Shown here: positions 46,007-54,068 of the stretch, piece after piece
Position numbering within the stretch: position 1 is the first letter of the stretch
Layout: the number at the start of each line of letters is the position of its first letter
NCBI RefSeq assembly: GCF_009193215.1
Contig: NZ_VYVA01000006.1
Span: forward strand, 1-64,000
Direction of reading: 5' to 3'
From: Flavicella marina
GTDB lineage: Bacteria; Bacteroidota; Bacteroidia; Flavobacteriales; Flavobacteriaceae
DNA length: 64,000 bases
The notes under the pieces: generated by a model
What the model was told of the DNA's origin: nothing
The model's input: only the letters and a program-made list of their open reading frames with translations
Databases searched by the model: none
Made by a program: the position numbers and the translations under genes

Positions 46007-47134
46007 ATGGCGGGTATCTATATCCATATTCCTTTTTGCAAGCAGGCTTGTCATTATTGCGATTTTCATTTTTCAACTTCTTTGAAGTACAAGGAAAGAA
46101 TGTTAGTAGCGATTCAAAAAGAGTTGTTGTTACGTGCTTCAGTTTTACAAAACGAAGTTGTGGAAACGATATATTTCGGAGGCGGAACACCTAGTTTGTT
46201 AAATCAGACCGAAATAGATAAGATACTAGCTGTTATTCAAGAAAACTTTTCTTTGAGTACTTCTTTAGAAATTACACTAGAGGCCAATCCCGATGATTTA
46301 ACAAAAGAAAAAATAATTGAGTTATCCGAATCAAAAATCAATAGATTGAGTATCGGTGTGCAATCTTTTATTGAAGAAGATTTACAGATGATGAATCGTG
46401 CTCATAATGCAAACGAAGCCTTGTCGTGTTTGCAACTTGCTGCAAGGTATTTTGATAATATTACTGTAGATTTAATTTATGGAATACCAGGATTGACCAA
46501 TGAAAAATGGCTCGAAAACCTCACAACGGTTTTTAACTTAAATATTCATCATATATCTTGTTATGCTCTAACGGTTGAAGATAAAACTGCTTTGGCAAGT
46601 TTTATCAAGAATAAAAAGTATCCGCCGGTAGATGAAGAGTTGGCTTTGTCTCATTTTACAACCCTTGTAGATGTGGCAGAGGAAAAAGGATTTGTACATT
46701 ATGAAATATCCAACTTTGGAAAACCGAACTATTTTTCTATGCATAATACTTCTTATTGGCTAGGGAAAAGTTATTTAGGGGTCGGACCCTCTGCTCATTC
46801 ATATTATAAAGGAAATAGGTATTGGAATGTTGCAAACAATTCTCAGTATATCAAAGCTATTGAAAACAATAAAAGTTGTCTAGAGGTTGAAAACTTAAGT
46901 GTTCAAGATCGATTTAATGAAAGTGTCATGATAGGTTTGAGAACTGTTTTTGGTGTTGATTTAAATAATATTGAAATTGAGTATGGTGGTGAGTATTTAG
47001 ATCATTTAAAACGGGCATCAAATCCATTTATAGAAAATAACACCTTAGAAGTTTTTGAAGGGAAATTAAAAACAACACAAAAAGGTAAGTTTTTAGCAGA
47101 TGGCATTGCATCAGAGTTGTTTTATGTAAATTAG
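46007..47134 (+). CDS. hemW: Radical SAM haem chaperone HemW
   Basis: A 375-residue radical SAM protein. The [4Fe-4S] cluster motif is PFCKQACHYCDF (C11, C15, C18; CxxxCxxC). FGGGTPS, EANPDD and RLSIGVQSF follow in order. The family is often annotated as coproporphyrinogen III oxidase, but this HemN-like shorter form is generally regarded as the haem chaperone HemW. That would suit an organism making multihaem cytochromes. It starts 4 nt after dnaE. Confidence 0.93.
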   Translation: MAGIYIHIPFCKQACHYCDFHFSTSLKYKERMLVAIQKELLLRASVLQNEVVETIYFGGGTPSLLNQTEIDKILAVIQENFSLSTSLEITLEANPDDLTKEKIIELSESKINRLSIGVQSFIEEDLQMMNRAHNANEALSCLQLAARYFDNITVDLIYGIPGLTNEKWLENLTTVFNLNIHHISCYALTVEDKTALASFIKNKKYPPVDEELALSHFTTLVDVAEEKGFVHYEISNFGKPNYFSMHNTSYWLGKSYLGVGPSAHSYYKGNRYWNVANNSQYIKAIENNKSCLEVENLSVQDRFNESVMIGLRTVFGVDLNNIEIEYGGEYLDHLKRASNPFIENNTLEVFEGKLKTTQKGKFLADGIASELFYVN

Positions 47135-47179
47135 TTTGTAAGAAAAATTATTTTTTTTGACTCAATAGTTAAAATTGAG

Positions 47180-47689
47180 ATGAATTATTTAAAACGAAAT
47201 ATTCAGAAAATTAAAACTACTTTTAAAGGTAGTTTGACGCCTCATCAATTGGCTTTGAGTTGTTCATTAACTTTGTTGATGACCTTGTTCCCTTTTTATG
47301 GGTTTACAATTTTGGTGCTGAGTGCTTTGACGATACCGCTTCGTCTGAATTTACCCTTAATGATTGCGTTGAATTTCCTTTTAGAGCCTTTGCGTTTTAT
47401 GCTGTTTGTGCCTTTTTTGAAATTTGGGGTTTCTGTTTTTGGAATCGAATCTCATTTGTTGTCTTCTGAGTTTTTTACGATTAGTTTAGATAGGGGGATT
47501 ATTGAAACGTTTCATATAGTTTCAAATGAAATTTTTTATGCAATTGTTGGTTGGTTGCTTTTGGCAGTACCCTTCAGTGTGCTCGTTTTTTATGGTTTGA
47601 AGATGTTTTTGAAAATATATGGAAAGAAGAGACAAACAGTTGTTTTTAAAGATGAATTGGCTAACTTAGAAATAAAAAATGAACATTGA
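47180..47689 (+). CDS. DUF2062 membrane protein
   Basis: A 169-residue membrane protein with three or four helices. The family-like LTPHQLALSCSLTLLMTLFPFYG stretch (residues 19-41) is followed by NLPLMIALNFLLEPL. DUF2062 proteins are of unknown function. It overlaps the following MmcQ/YjbR gene by 11 nt. Confidence 0.85.
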   Translation: MNYLKRNIQKIKTTFKGSLTPHQLALSCSLTLLMTLFPFYGFTILVLSALTIPLRLNLPLMIALNFLLEPLRFMLFVPFLKFGVSVFGIESHLLSSEFFTISLDRGIIETFHIVSNEIFYAIVGWLLLAVPFSVLVFYGLKMFLKIYGKKRQTVVFKDELANLEIKNEH

Positions 47690-48029
47690 AGAGTTAAGAA
47701 CATACTGTCTTTCTAAGGCTCATGTGACAGAAGGATTTCCTTTTGATGAAAAAACACTTGTTTTTAAAGTTGCGAATAAAATGTTTGCGTTAACAGGGCT
47801 GGAAATGTATCCACCGTCTGTGAATTTAAAATGTGATCCAGACCTTTCTTTGGATCTACAAGAAGAGTACCCTGAAATCACGCCAGGCTATCATATGAAC
47901 AAAAAACATTGGATTACTGTTCAGTATTCAGAATTGTCAGATGAACTAGTGAAAAAAATGATTGACGACTCTTATGAGTTAGTGTTAAAAAGTCTTACAA
48001 AAAAGCTTAGGACTGAGTTGAAATTATAA
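47679..48029 (+). CDS. MmcQ/YjbR-family protein
   Basis: A 116-residue protein of the MmcQ/YjbR (CyaY-like fold) family. It shows CLSKAHVTEGFPFDEKTLVFKV at the N-terminus, CDPDLSLDLQEEYPEITPGYHMNKKHW in the middle and a C-terminal DDSYELVLKSL helix. The family is annotated as DNA-binding, but evidence for a role is thin. It overlaps the DUF2062 gene by 11 nt. Confidence 0.92.
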   Translation: MNIEELRTYCLSKAHVTEGFPFDEKTLVFKVANKMFALTGLEMYPPSVNLKCDPDLSLDLQEEYPEITPGYHMNKKHWITVQYSELSDELVKKMIDDSYELVLKSLTKKLRTELKL

Positions 48030-48094
48030 ATATTAGTTTATTGAATTGTTGGCTTAGATTACAATGTTTTTTATACTTTTAAAAGATAATTATA

Positions 48095-48104
48095 AAAGGA
48101 GGGG
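48095..48104 (+). promoter_or_regulatory. Strong Shine-Dalgarno sequence before a GTG start
   Basis: AAAGGAGGGG ends 3 nt before GTG at 48108, with the AGGAGG core about 5 nt away. Such perfect SD sequences are rare in Bacteroidota, which mostly initiate without them. Here it decides the start of the SGNH hydrolase. Confidence 0.75.
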
Positions 48105-48107
48105 ATT

Positions 48108-48725
48108 GTGTTTTGGTACCATGAAGATTTAGAAAGATTAGAGAAAGAAATAAATGCATTAGAATACGATCCAAAGTTGGTTTTTTACGGTAGTTCTTCT
48201 ATTAGATTATGGGAAGGATTGGTACAAACCTATAAAGATTATAAACCGGTAAATTTAGGTTTTGGAGGTTCTACGTTAGGGGCTTGTACTTGGTTTTTTG
48301 AGCGCGTGTTTGAAAACATTAAAAAGCCGGAAGCGATTGTTATTTATGCAGGAGACAACGATTTGGGTGATCAAAGACATCCTGAGGAGGTTGTGTTGTT
48401 TTTCGAGAATTTATTATTAAAAATAAGAGAGAAGTACGGAGATATACCCTGTAGTTATATTTCGATAAAACCTAGTATAAGTAGGTGGTATTTGTCAGGG
48501 AGTATTCGTTATACGAATAGTAATATTAAAGAAATTTGCCTGAAAGATCCGAATTTTCATTATGTGAATATCTATGATGCAATGTTAGATGAAAATGGAT
48601 ATCCGAAAGGAGAATATTTTGTTGAGGATGGCTTGCATTTGAGTAAAAAAGGCTATCGATTATGGGAACAGATTTTAAAAAAACACAAAGAAATTTTTCC
48701 TGAAAAGATTCTTGTTAAAATGTGA
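48108..48725 (+). CDS. SGNH/GDSL-type hydrolase, GTG start
   Basis: A 205-residue SGNH hydrolase without a signal peptide. Block I is FYGSSSIRLW (nucleophile Ser in GSSSI), block II GFGGSTLG, block III AGDNDLG, and block V DGLHLSKKGYRLW supplies Asp and His. All four catalytic blocks are intact, so esterase or acylhydrolase activity is likely; the substrate is unknown. The GTG start is chosen because a perfect Shine-Dalgarno precedes it and the first ATG would remove only part of the N-terminus. A second esterase-type gene lies 33 nt downstream. Confidence 0.88.
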   Translation: MFWYHEDLERLEKEINALEYDPKLVFYGSSSIRLWEGLVQTYKDYKPVNLGFGGSTLGACTWFFERVFENIKKPEAIVIYAGDNDLGDQRHPEEVVLFFENLLLKIREKYGDIPCSYISIKPSISRWYLSGSIRYTNSNIKEICLKDPNFHYVNIYDAMLDENGYPKGEYFVEDGLHLSKKGYRLWEQILKKHKEIFPEKILVKM

Positions 48726-48758
48726 TTTTATTTGCCAAATAACCAAAAGACTAAGTTT

Positions 48759-49487
48759 ATGAAACGAACATACCATAAATGGTTCAGTCCGAATTTAGAA
48801 AAAGATATGGAACTTTTGGTGTTTGGTCATGGGGGAGCTAGAGTTATTTTTTTTCCACCGCGAATGGGTCGTTTTTATGATTATGAGAATTGGCATGTTG
48901 TCGAAGCATTGAGTGATAAAATTAACGCAGGTCATCTTCAGGTGTTTTGTGTAGATAGTGTTGATGAAGAGTCTTTTTATAATAATTTTAGTCATCCAGG
49001 TTATCGTATATTTCGGCATTCTCAATATGAAAAATATATCATTCGAGAAGTGGTTCCCTTAACAAAAGAAATTAATTCGAATCCGCATTTGATTTCTGCT
49101 GGATGTAGTTTAGGGGCTTATCATGCTGTTAATATAGCGATGCGTCATCCGCATTTGTTTTGTAAAGTTGTTGGAATGAGTGGTCGATACGATTTGACTG
49201 AGTCGAAAGGATACTTTCAAGATTTGCTAAGTGGGTATCACGATACAGATGTGTATTTCCATATGCCCAATCAATATTTGAAAAACCTTACGGATCCTTT
49301 TTTATTGAAAGAATTAAAGCGTTTGGATATTATTTTAGCTATCGGTAAAGAAGATTTGTTTTTAGCTAGTAATTTTTTGTTGAGTGGAATTCTCAACTCG
49401 AAAGGAGTTTCTCATAAACTATACGAGTGGAATGAAGAAGCACATAAAGCTCGTTATTGGCGAGAAATGGTGAAGTTATACATCTAA
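48759..49487 (+). CDS. Alpha/beta-hydrolase, esterase (PF00756-like)
   Basis: A 242-residue alpha/beta hydrolase without a signal peptide. The nucleophile elbow reads SAGCSLGAYHA (GxSxG), the oxyanion side is FFPPRMGRFYDYE, and a late acid/His pair is expected near KEDLF and EEAHKARYW. The frame opens at a TTG at 48732, but the ATG at 48759 begins at the family-like MKRTYHKWFSP. Following the SGNH hydrolase on the same strand, it suggests a small hydrolase pair acting on the same kind of ester (inference). Confidence 0.85.
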   Translation: MKRTYHKWFSPNLEKDMELLVFGHGGARVIFFPPRMGRFYDYENWHVVEALSDKINAGHLQVFCVDSVDEESFYNNFSHPGYRIFRHSQYEKYIIREVVPLTKEINSNPHLISAGCSLGAYHAVNIAMRHPHLFCKVVGMSGRYDLTESKGYFQDLLSGYHDTDVYFHMPNQYLKNLTDPFLLKELKRLDIILAIGKEDLFLASNFLLSGILNSKGVSHKLYEWNEEAHKARYWREMVKLYI

Positions 49488-49488
49488 G

Positions 49489-49584
49489 CATTAGCGATAG
49501 TAGCGACATCCTTTTTGATTTATTCGAAATTTCGAAACAGACACCTTAGATAAATGCAAGAAGATACAGCAGATAGCGCGACTT
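49489..49584. other. Degenerate structured intergenic element of flavobacterial type
   Basis: The flanks read AGCGATAGTAGCGACATCC and GATACAGCAGATAGCGCGACT. The inner arms ATCCTTTTTG and CAAGAAGAT can pair, enclosing a 14-nt perfect palindrome (49523-49536). This flank pair resembles a recurrent intergenic element I have seen in flavobacterial genomes; the present copy is imperfect. It lies between an esterase gene and the 3' end of the convergent M20 peptidase. Whether it is an RNA, a terminator-like structure or a repeat is not determined. Confidence 0.5.
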
Positions 49585-49606
49585 TTAGGGAATGCCTAAA
49601 AAAAAA

Positions 49607-50995
49607 TTATAGAGATAACTCTGTGTAATATTTATAAAATAAAGGGATGGTTTCTATTCCTTTCAAGAAATTAAATACTCCGAAATGTTCGTTTGGTGAG
49701 TGGATAGCATCGCTATCTAGACCAAAGCCCATGAGTATAGATTTACTTTTCAATTCATTTTCGAATAAGGCTACAATCGGAATGCTTCCTCCGGAACGTT
49801 GTGGAATTGGACTCGTGCTAAATGTTGCTTGGTATGCTTTTTTTGCGGCTTGATAACCGATACTGTCGATTGGTGTAACATAGGGATGTCCGCCATGGTG
49901 AGAAGTTACATCGACTTTTACCGATTGTGGAGCGATTTTTTTGATATACTGTGCGAACAATTCTGATATTTCTTCATGGTTTTGACCAGGAACAAGTCGC
50001 ATTGAGATTTTTGCATGCGCTTTTGATGGAATTACTGTTTTTGCTCCTTCTCCAGTATATCCACCCCAAATTCCGTTTACATCTAATGTTGGTCGGATAG
50101 AGTTTCTTTCGTTGGTCGAGTAGCCTTTTTCGCCATGCACATCAGTAATTTCGAGAGCGTTTTTGTAGTCATCTATAGAAAAAGGCGCTTTCGCCATTTC
50201 GGCTCTTTCTTCCATTGAAAGTTCTTCAACGTTATTGTAAAAACCTGGAATTGTTATTTTATTGTTTTCATCTTGTAGTTTTGAAATTAACTGACTGAGA
50301 ATGTTGATCGGGTTGGCCACAGCACCACCATACAAGCCAGAATGCAAGTCTCGGTTTGGCCCAGTAACGGTAACTTCCATGTATGATAGACCTCTAAGGC
50401 CTGTTGTGATCGAAGGTTGGGAGTTAGAAATCATACCTGTATCAGAAATTAGGATGATATCGTTTTTTAGTTTGTCTTTGTATTCTTTTACGAACCATTC
50501 TAAACTGGGAGAACCAATCTCTTCTTCTCCTTCAATCATGAATTTTACATTACAAGGTAGCGACTCGTTTTGAACCATGAATTCAAATGCTTTTATGTGC
50601 ATAAACATTTGCCCTTTGTCATCAGAAGCACCTCGTGCAAAAATGGCACCATCAGGATGTGTGTCAGTTGGGAGTATTATTGGTTCAAACGGAGGGGAGT
50701 TCCATAGATGAATTGGGTCGGCTGGCTGTACATCATAATGACCGTATACCAAAACAGTTGGTAGGTTTGGATCTATTATTTTTTCGCCATAAACAACTGG
50801 ATATCCCGGGGTGTCAAATACTTCTGTTGCGTCACAACCTGCATCGGATAAGTTTTTTTTGATCAACTCTGCAGTGTCTAAAACGTCTTGTGTAAAGGCT
50901 GTGTCTGCACTAATTGAAGGATGTTTGAGAATTGTAAAGAGTTCTGATAGAAATCTATCTTTATGATTTTCAATGTATTGTTTTGCGTTGTTCAT
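49607..50995 (-). CDS. M20-family dipeptidase/metallopeptidase
   Basis: A 462-residue M20 peptidase. Metal ligand segments: VYGHYDVQP (His, Asp), ARGASDDKGQ (Asp), EGEEEIGSPS (catalytic and ligand Glu) and ISDTGM (Asp). The dimerisation lid domain (about 200-380) and a final His region near SIPIVALFE...HSPNEHFG are present. It resembles CNDP-type cytosolic dipeptidases. I start it at 50995 (MNNAKQYIENH); an in-frame ATG 8 codons earlier adds a non-family extension. Confidence 0.93.
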   Translation of the reverse strand: MNNAKQYIENHKDRFLSELFTILKHPSISADTAFTQDVLDTAELIKKNLSDAGCDATEVFDTPGYPVVYGEKIIDPNLPTVLVYGHYDVQPADPIHLWNSPPFEPIILPTDTHPDGAIFARGASDDKGQMFMHIKAFEFMVQNESLPCNVKFMIEGEEEIGSPSLEWFVKEYKDKLKNDIILISDTGMISNSQPSITTGLRGLSYMEVTVTGPNRDLHSGLYGGAVANPINILSQLISKLQDENNKITIPGFYNNVEELSMEERAEMAKAPFSIDDYKNALEITDVHGEKGYSTNERNSIRPTLDVNGIWGGYTGEGAKTVIPSKAHAKISMRLVPGQNHEEISELFAQYIKKIAPQSVKVDVTSHHGGHPYVTPIDSIGYQAAKKAYQATFSTSPIPQRSGGSIPIVALFENELKSKSILMGFGLDSDAIHSPNEHFGVFNFLKGIETIPLFYKYYTELSL

Positions 50996-51044
50996 AGCGA
51001 TGAAAAAAATGTTTCTCAAAAATAAGAAAAAAGAAAATAACTGC

Positions 51045-51074
51045 TTTGCAGTTTGGGAGTATTGTGTATATTTG
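51045..51074 (+). promoter_or_regulatory. Promoter of tRNA-Leu
   Basis: TTTG (51045-51048), an 18-nt spacer, perfect TATATTTG (51067-51074). The tRNA starts 17 nt after the box. Confidence 0.75.
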
Positions 51075-51090
51075 CAATCACAATTTAAAA

Positions 51091-51172
51091 GCGGGCGTGG
51101 TGGAATTGGTAGACACGCTAGACTTAGGATCTAGTGCTTCACGGCGTGAGAGTTCGAGTCTCTCCGCCCGCA
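51091..51172 (+). tRNA. tRNA-Leu (anticodon TAG)
   Basis: An 82-nt class II tRNA. The acceptor GCGGGCG pairs with CGCCCGC; the D-arm is GGTGGAATTGGTAGACAC. The anticodon stem CTAGA/TCTAG encloses CTTAGGA (TAG). The short variable arm is TGCTTCACGGCG and the T-arm is GAGTTCGAGTCTC. No CCA encoded. Confidence 0.97.
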
Positions 51173-51175
51173 CAG

Positions 51176-51207
51176 AAAAGCTCTTGCATTTGCTAGAGCT
51201 TTTTTTA
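51176..51207 (+). terminator. Terminator of tRNA-Leu
   Basis: AAAAGCTCT (51176-51184) pairs with AGAGCTTTT (51195-51203), followed by a T-run. In the 220 nt that follow, up to the next terminator, I see no gene or clear signal. Confidence 0.85.
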
Positions 51208-51429
51208 TTTGTACGATGTGCGAAAAAGTTTATTTCGAACACGTCAAAGGGGTAGTCTCTGCGGATGCATATTTAAAAATCTAAATATTATTATTTCAGT
51301 TTTTTGCTTCGTATTTAAGCTTAGAAATAGGTTGTTTTCTTACTTGTTTTGGTTGCCTTGATTTGAATTGGTTGATTTTCTTTGAGTTGTAATGCGGTAC
51401 AACGAGGTAAGTTTGATTTTGAGAGAAAT

Positions 51430-51463
51430 AAAAAAAGCTTCTAATAAAATTAGAAGCTTTTTT
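51430..51463 (-). terminator. Terminator of tRNA-Met
   Basis: AAAAAAGCTTCTAA pairs with TTAGAAGCTTTTTT around TAAAA. On the minus strand it follows the tRNA 3' end by 2 nt and ends in a U-run. Confidence 0.85.
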
Positions 51464-51465
51464 AG

Positions 51466-51539
51466 TAGCGTGAAGCAGAATTGAACTGCTGACCTCCGGG
51501 TTATGAATCCGACGCTCTAACCATCTGAGCTACCACGCC
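51466..51539 (-). tRNA. tRNA-Met (anticodon CAT)
   Basis: A 74-nt cloverleaf on the minus strand. The acceptor is GGCGTGG with TCACGCT (G-U at both ends), the D-arm TAGCTCAGATGGTTAGAGCG, the anticodon loop TTCATAA, and the T-arm AGCAGTTCAATTCTGCT. It lacks the initiator hallmark of three G-C pairs in the anticodon stem. An elongator tRNA-Met is most likely; a lysidine-modified tRNA-Ile is the alternative. Confidence 0.93.
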
Positions 51540-51666
51540 TTTTGCGGGTGCAAATATATAATAAATTTGACTTTTCGCAAGTAAAAAATAAAAAAATATA
51601 GCACTTCAGAATAATTTTTTTTTATTGAAAATATTACATACATTGTGACCACAAGACTTAGGAATT

Positions 51667-52047
51667 ATGAGTAAAATTAAATATGAGTTAGAGTTTCCAA
51701 TACATGCTTCACCGAACATGTTGTATCAGTATTTTTCATCGCCATCTGCATTAGGAGAGTGGTTTGCTGATAATGTGAATTCTAGAGGTGTTATGTATAC
51801 ATTTATCTGGGATGGGGCAGAAGAGCAGGCTAAATTATTATCTGATAAAACAGATGAGAAAACGAGGTATAAATGGGTAGATGATGAGGATCCAGATTCG
51901 TATTTTGAATTTAAAATTCAGATTGATGCCATTACTAAAGACGTTTCTTTAATTATTACGGATTTTGCCTACGAAGATGAAATGGATGAAGCTAAAATGC
52001 TTTGGGAAAATCAAATAAGTGAATTAAAGCATACTATCGGAGCATAG
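51667..52047 (+). CDS. START-like domain protein
   Basis: A 126-residue protein with the helix-grip (START/Bet v1-like) pattern. The N-terminal YELEFPIHASPNMLYQYFSSPSALGEWFAD resembles AHSA1/SRPBCC proteins. Then come beta strands (FIWDGAEEQAKLL, YFEFKIQID) and a C-terminal helix. It is a cytoplasmic protein conserved in flavobacteria; ligand unknown. It is a single gene closed by a strong terminator. Confidence 0.85.
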   Translation: MSKIKYELEFPIHASPNMLYQYFSSPSALGEWFADNVNSRGVMYTFIWDGAEEQAKLLSDKTDEKTRYKWVDDEDPDSYFEFKIQIDAITKDVSLIITDFAYEDEMDEAKMLWENQISELKHTIGA

Positions 52048-52068
52048 AAAATTAAACCTAGAATAATT

Positions 52069-52102
52069 AACGCCTTGAACCTGTGTTCAAGGCGTTTTTT
52101 TT
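52069..52102 (+). terminator. Terminator after the START-like gene
   Basis: AACGCCTTGAA pairs perfectly with TTCAAGGCGTT around CCTGTG, followed by a T-run. Confidence 0.9.
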
Positions 52103-52132
52103 GATTAAATTTGTCGCTAAATTTTTCGAGAG

Positions 52133-52960
52133 ATGGTAAATTATAACGGAGCACTTATAGAAAAAGAATCTTTTCATTTGTCAAAAAACAACAGGGGGTT
52201 TGCATATGGAGATTCGTTGTTTGAAACGATTCGAATTGTAAATGGTGAGATTTATTTTTTAGAAGATCACTATTTTAGATTGATGGCTTCAATGAGGATG
52301 ATTCGTATGGAGATTCCGATGGCCTTTACTTTGGATTATTTTGAGAAACAAATTTCGAATTTGATTAAATTGGTGGGAGAGGCAAATGTGTCTAGAGTAA
52401 AATGTACTGTATATCGTAAAGAAGGCGGTTTGTATACTCCTAATTCTAATGAGATAGAATTTTTAATTGAGGCTTCAGAAGTAATGAGTCCTGTTAAAGA
52501 TTCTTATGTGATTGATATTTATAAAGACCATTATGTCAATTCTGGTTTGTTGTCTACATTAAAGTCTTCAAACAGGTTGTTGAATGTTGTTGCTAGTATT
52601 TATGCAAAAGAAAATGAATACGACGCCTGTGTTTTGATAAACGAGGATAAGAAAATTGTGGAAACTGCAAATGCAAATATTTTTTTAGTAAAAGGTGATG
52701 TGATTCGAACACCAAAATTACTAGATGGATGTATCAAAGGTGTTGCTAGAAAAAAAATAATTGAAATATTAGAGAAAGACGCATCATTTAAATTTGAAGA
52801 AACATCTATTTCTCCTTTTGATTTACAAAAGTCAGATGAGGTTTTTGTTACCAATGCTATCGTTGGAGTCCAGCCAGTAACAAAGTATCGTAAAAAATCT
52901 TTTGATACTAAAATTGGGAATCAATTGAGGAAATTATTTTTAGAATTGCCTGCTAAATAA
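52133..52960 (+). CDS. Class IV PLP-dependent aminotransferase (PabC/D-amino-acid type)
   Basis: A 275-residue class IV aminotransferase or lyase. Motifs: NNRGFAYGDSLFETIRI at the N-terminus, the PLP-lysine region TLKSSNRLLNVVAS (around residues 143-156), and ANIFLVKGDVIRTPKLLDGCIKGVAR. The family includes aminodeoxychorismate lyase, D-amino-acid transaminase and branched-chain transaminase. The short length and YGDSLFET favour a PabC-like enzyme, but the substrate is not certain. Convergent with the YqgE gene, 3 nt apart. Confidence 0.9.
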   Translation: MVNYNGALIEKESFHLSKNNRGFAYGDSLFETIRIVNGEIYFLEDHYFRLMASMRMIRMEIPMAFTLDYFEKQISNLIKLVGEANVSRVKCTVYRKEGGLYTPNSNEIEFLIEASEVMSPVKDSYVIDIYKDHYVNSGLLSTLKSSNRLLNVVASIYAKENEYDACVLINEDKKIVETANANIFLVKGDVIRTPKLLDGCIKGVARKKIIEILEKDASFKFEETSISPFDLQKSDEVFVTNAIVGVQPVTKYRKKSFDTKIGNQLRKLFLELPAK

Positions 52961-52963
52961 AGG

Positions 52964-53521
52964 TTAATTTAGTTTTGGATCAGAGGGAGCATTGGCCCAT
53001 AGTTTATATTTACCCCCCAATTCAAGCAGATGGTTTTTCCAAAAAGAGTTGTTTTCTTCTTTTAAAATATTGGCATAACTGTTTTCTATGCAGAACCATG
53101 AGTTAGATCCTAATTCTTCCGCGAGTTGATTTTGTGACCAACCAGAGTATCCTAAAAAAAAACGAATACTGCTACTGTCAATTTTGTTATCGTTGAGCAA
53201 GTCGGTCAATGATTCAAAATTACCACCCCAAAATATACCATTTCCAACTTCTATACTATTTGGGATGTGTTCTGGAATTTGATGAATAAAATATAGGTTG
53301 TCTTGTTCAACCGGTCCTCCTTGATATATTGTAAAATCACAATCTATCTCTGGTATTAGGTCGTTTAATGTATAAGACAGTGGTTTGTTTAAAATAAAAC
53401 CTATTGAGTTTTCAGGTGTGTGTTCGGTAAGTAAGATTACCGACCTATTGAACGAGCTGTCATTTAAAATAGAGGGCTCAGCTACTAATAATCTACCTTT
53501 ATGAGGTGCTAATGACATCAT
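52964..53521 (-). CDS. yqgE: YqgE/AlgH family protein (UPF0301)
   Basis: A 185-residue YqgE/AlgH protein. It has GRLLVAEPSILNDSSFNRSVILL near residues 9-31, GFILNKPL, YQGGPVEQDNLYFIH, and FFLGYSGWSQNQL. Function is not established in the family. The start is ATG-ATG, either of which is possible. It shares a bidirectional terminator region upstream with the HU gene. Confidence 0.93.
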   Translation of the reverse strand: MMSLAPHKGRLLVAEPSILNDSSFNRSVILLTEHTPENSIGFILNKPLSYTLNDLIPEIDCDFTIYQGGPVEQDNLYFIHQIPEHIPNSIEVGNGIFWGGNFESLTDLLNDNKIDSSSIRFFLGYSGWSQNQLAEELGSNSWFCIENSYANILKEENNSFWKNHLLELGGKYKLWANAPSDPKLN

Positions 53522-53561
53522 TGTTGCTTGGTTTTGCTATTCAATATACAAAATATAGCTA

Positions 53562-53600
53562 TAAAAAAAAACTTCCTTGGTTTGAACCAAGGAAGTTTTG
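53562..53600. terminator. Strong hairpin between yqgE and the HU gene
   Basis: AAAACTTCCTTGGTT pairs with AACCAAGGAAGTTTT around two bases, with A- and T-runs. It terminates the HU transcript on the minus strand. Confidence 0.88.
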
Positions 53601-53619
53601 AATAAGTATATACTACTAA

Positions 53620-53892
53620 TTAGTTTACTGAATCACTTAATCCAGCTCCTGCTTTAAACTTAACAATGTTTTTAGCAGCGATTTGAATAGTAGCTCCTGT
53701 CTGAGGGTTTCTACCTTCTCTTGCTTCTCTTTTAGAAACAGACCAAGTACCCCATCCTACTAAAGCAACTTTACCTCCACCTTTTAAAGTTTTAGTAACA
53801 TTACCTGTAAAAGATTCTAATGCTGCCTTAGCAGCTGCTTTAGAGATTCCTGCGTCAGCAGCCATTTCACTAATTAATTCTGATTTGTTCAT
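53620..53892 (-). CDS. hup: HU-family DNA-binding protein
   Basis: A 90-residue HU/IHF-type histone-like protein. It has the N-terminal helical pair MNKSELISEMAADAGISK and the beta-arm region GWGTWSVSKREAREGRNPQTG, with Pro in RNPQTG intercalating in DNA. Length normal. It has its own strong promoter and terminator, fitting a highly expressed single gene. Confidence 0.97.
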   Translation of the reverse strand: MNKSELISEMAADAGISKAAAKAALESFTGNVTKTLKGGGKVALVGWGTWSVSKREAREGRNPQTGATIQIAAKNIVKFKAGAGLSDSVN

Positions 53893-53946
53893 AATTATAG
53901 TTTTAAAAATTAAAAAATTGGTTTCTTTATTTTGTTATTCTCTTAA

Positions 53947-53976
53947 CAAATATAGCAGGAATAAGGGTTCGTGCAA
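53947..53976 (-). promoter_or_regulatory. Promoter of the HU gene
   Basis: On the minus strand TTG (53974-53976), a 19-nt spacer and TATATTTG (53947-53954), with a leader of about 50 nt. This is one of the best promoter matches in the window. Confidence 0.75.
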
Positions 53977-54068
53977 GTCTTATCAGTGAAAACCCCCTAT
54001 TTTGTTAATAAAACACTGTTAATTGTTAATAACAAGCGTAAAAATTACGTTGTTTCCTTGTTTTTTTA

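Noticed and set aside
51046-51255. Open frame of 69 codons
   Set aside because: It runs straight through the tRNA-Leu gene and its terminator; not a protein gene.
51208-51429. Possible small gene or RNA between tRNA-Leu and tRNA-Met
   Set aside because: No open frame with a plausible start, promoter box or hairpin with U-run was found here.
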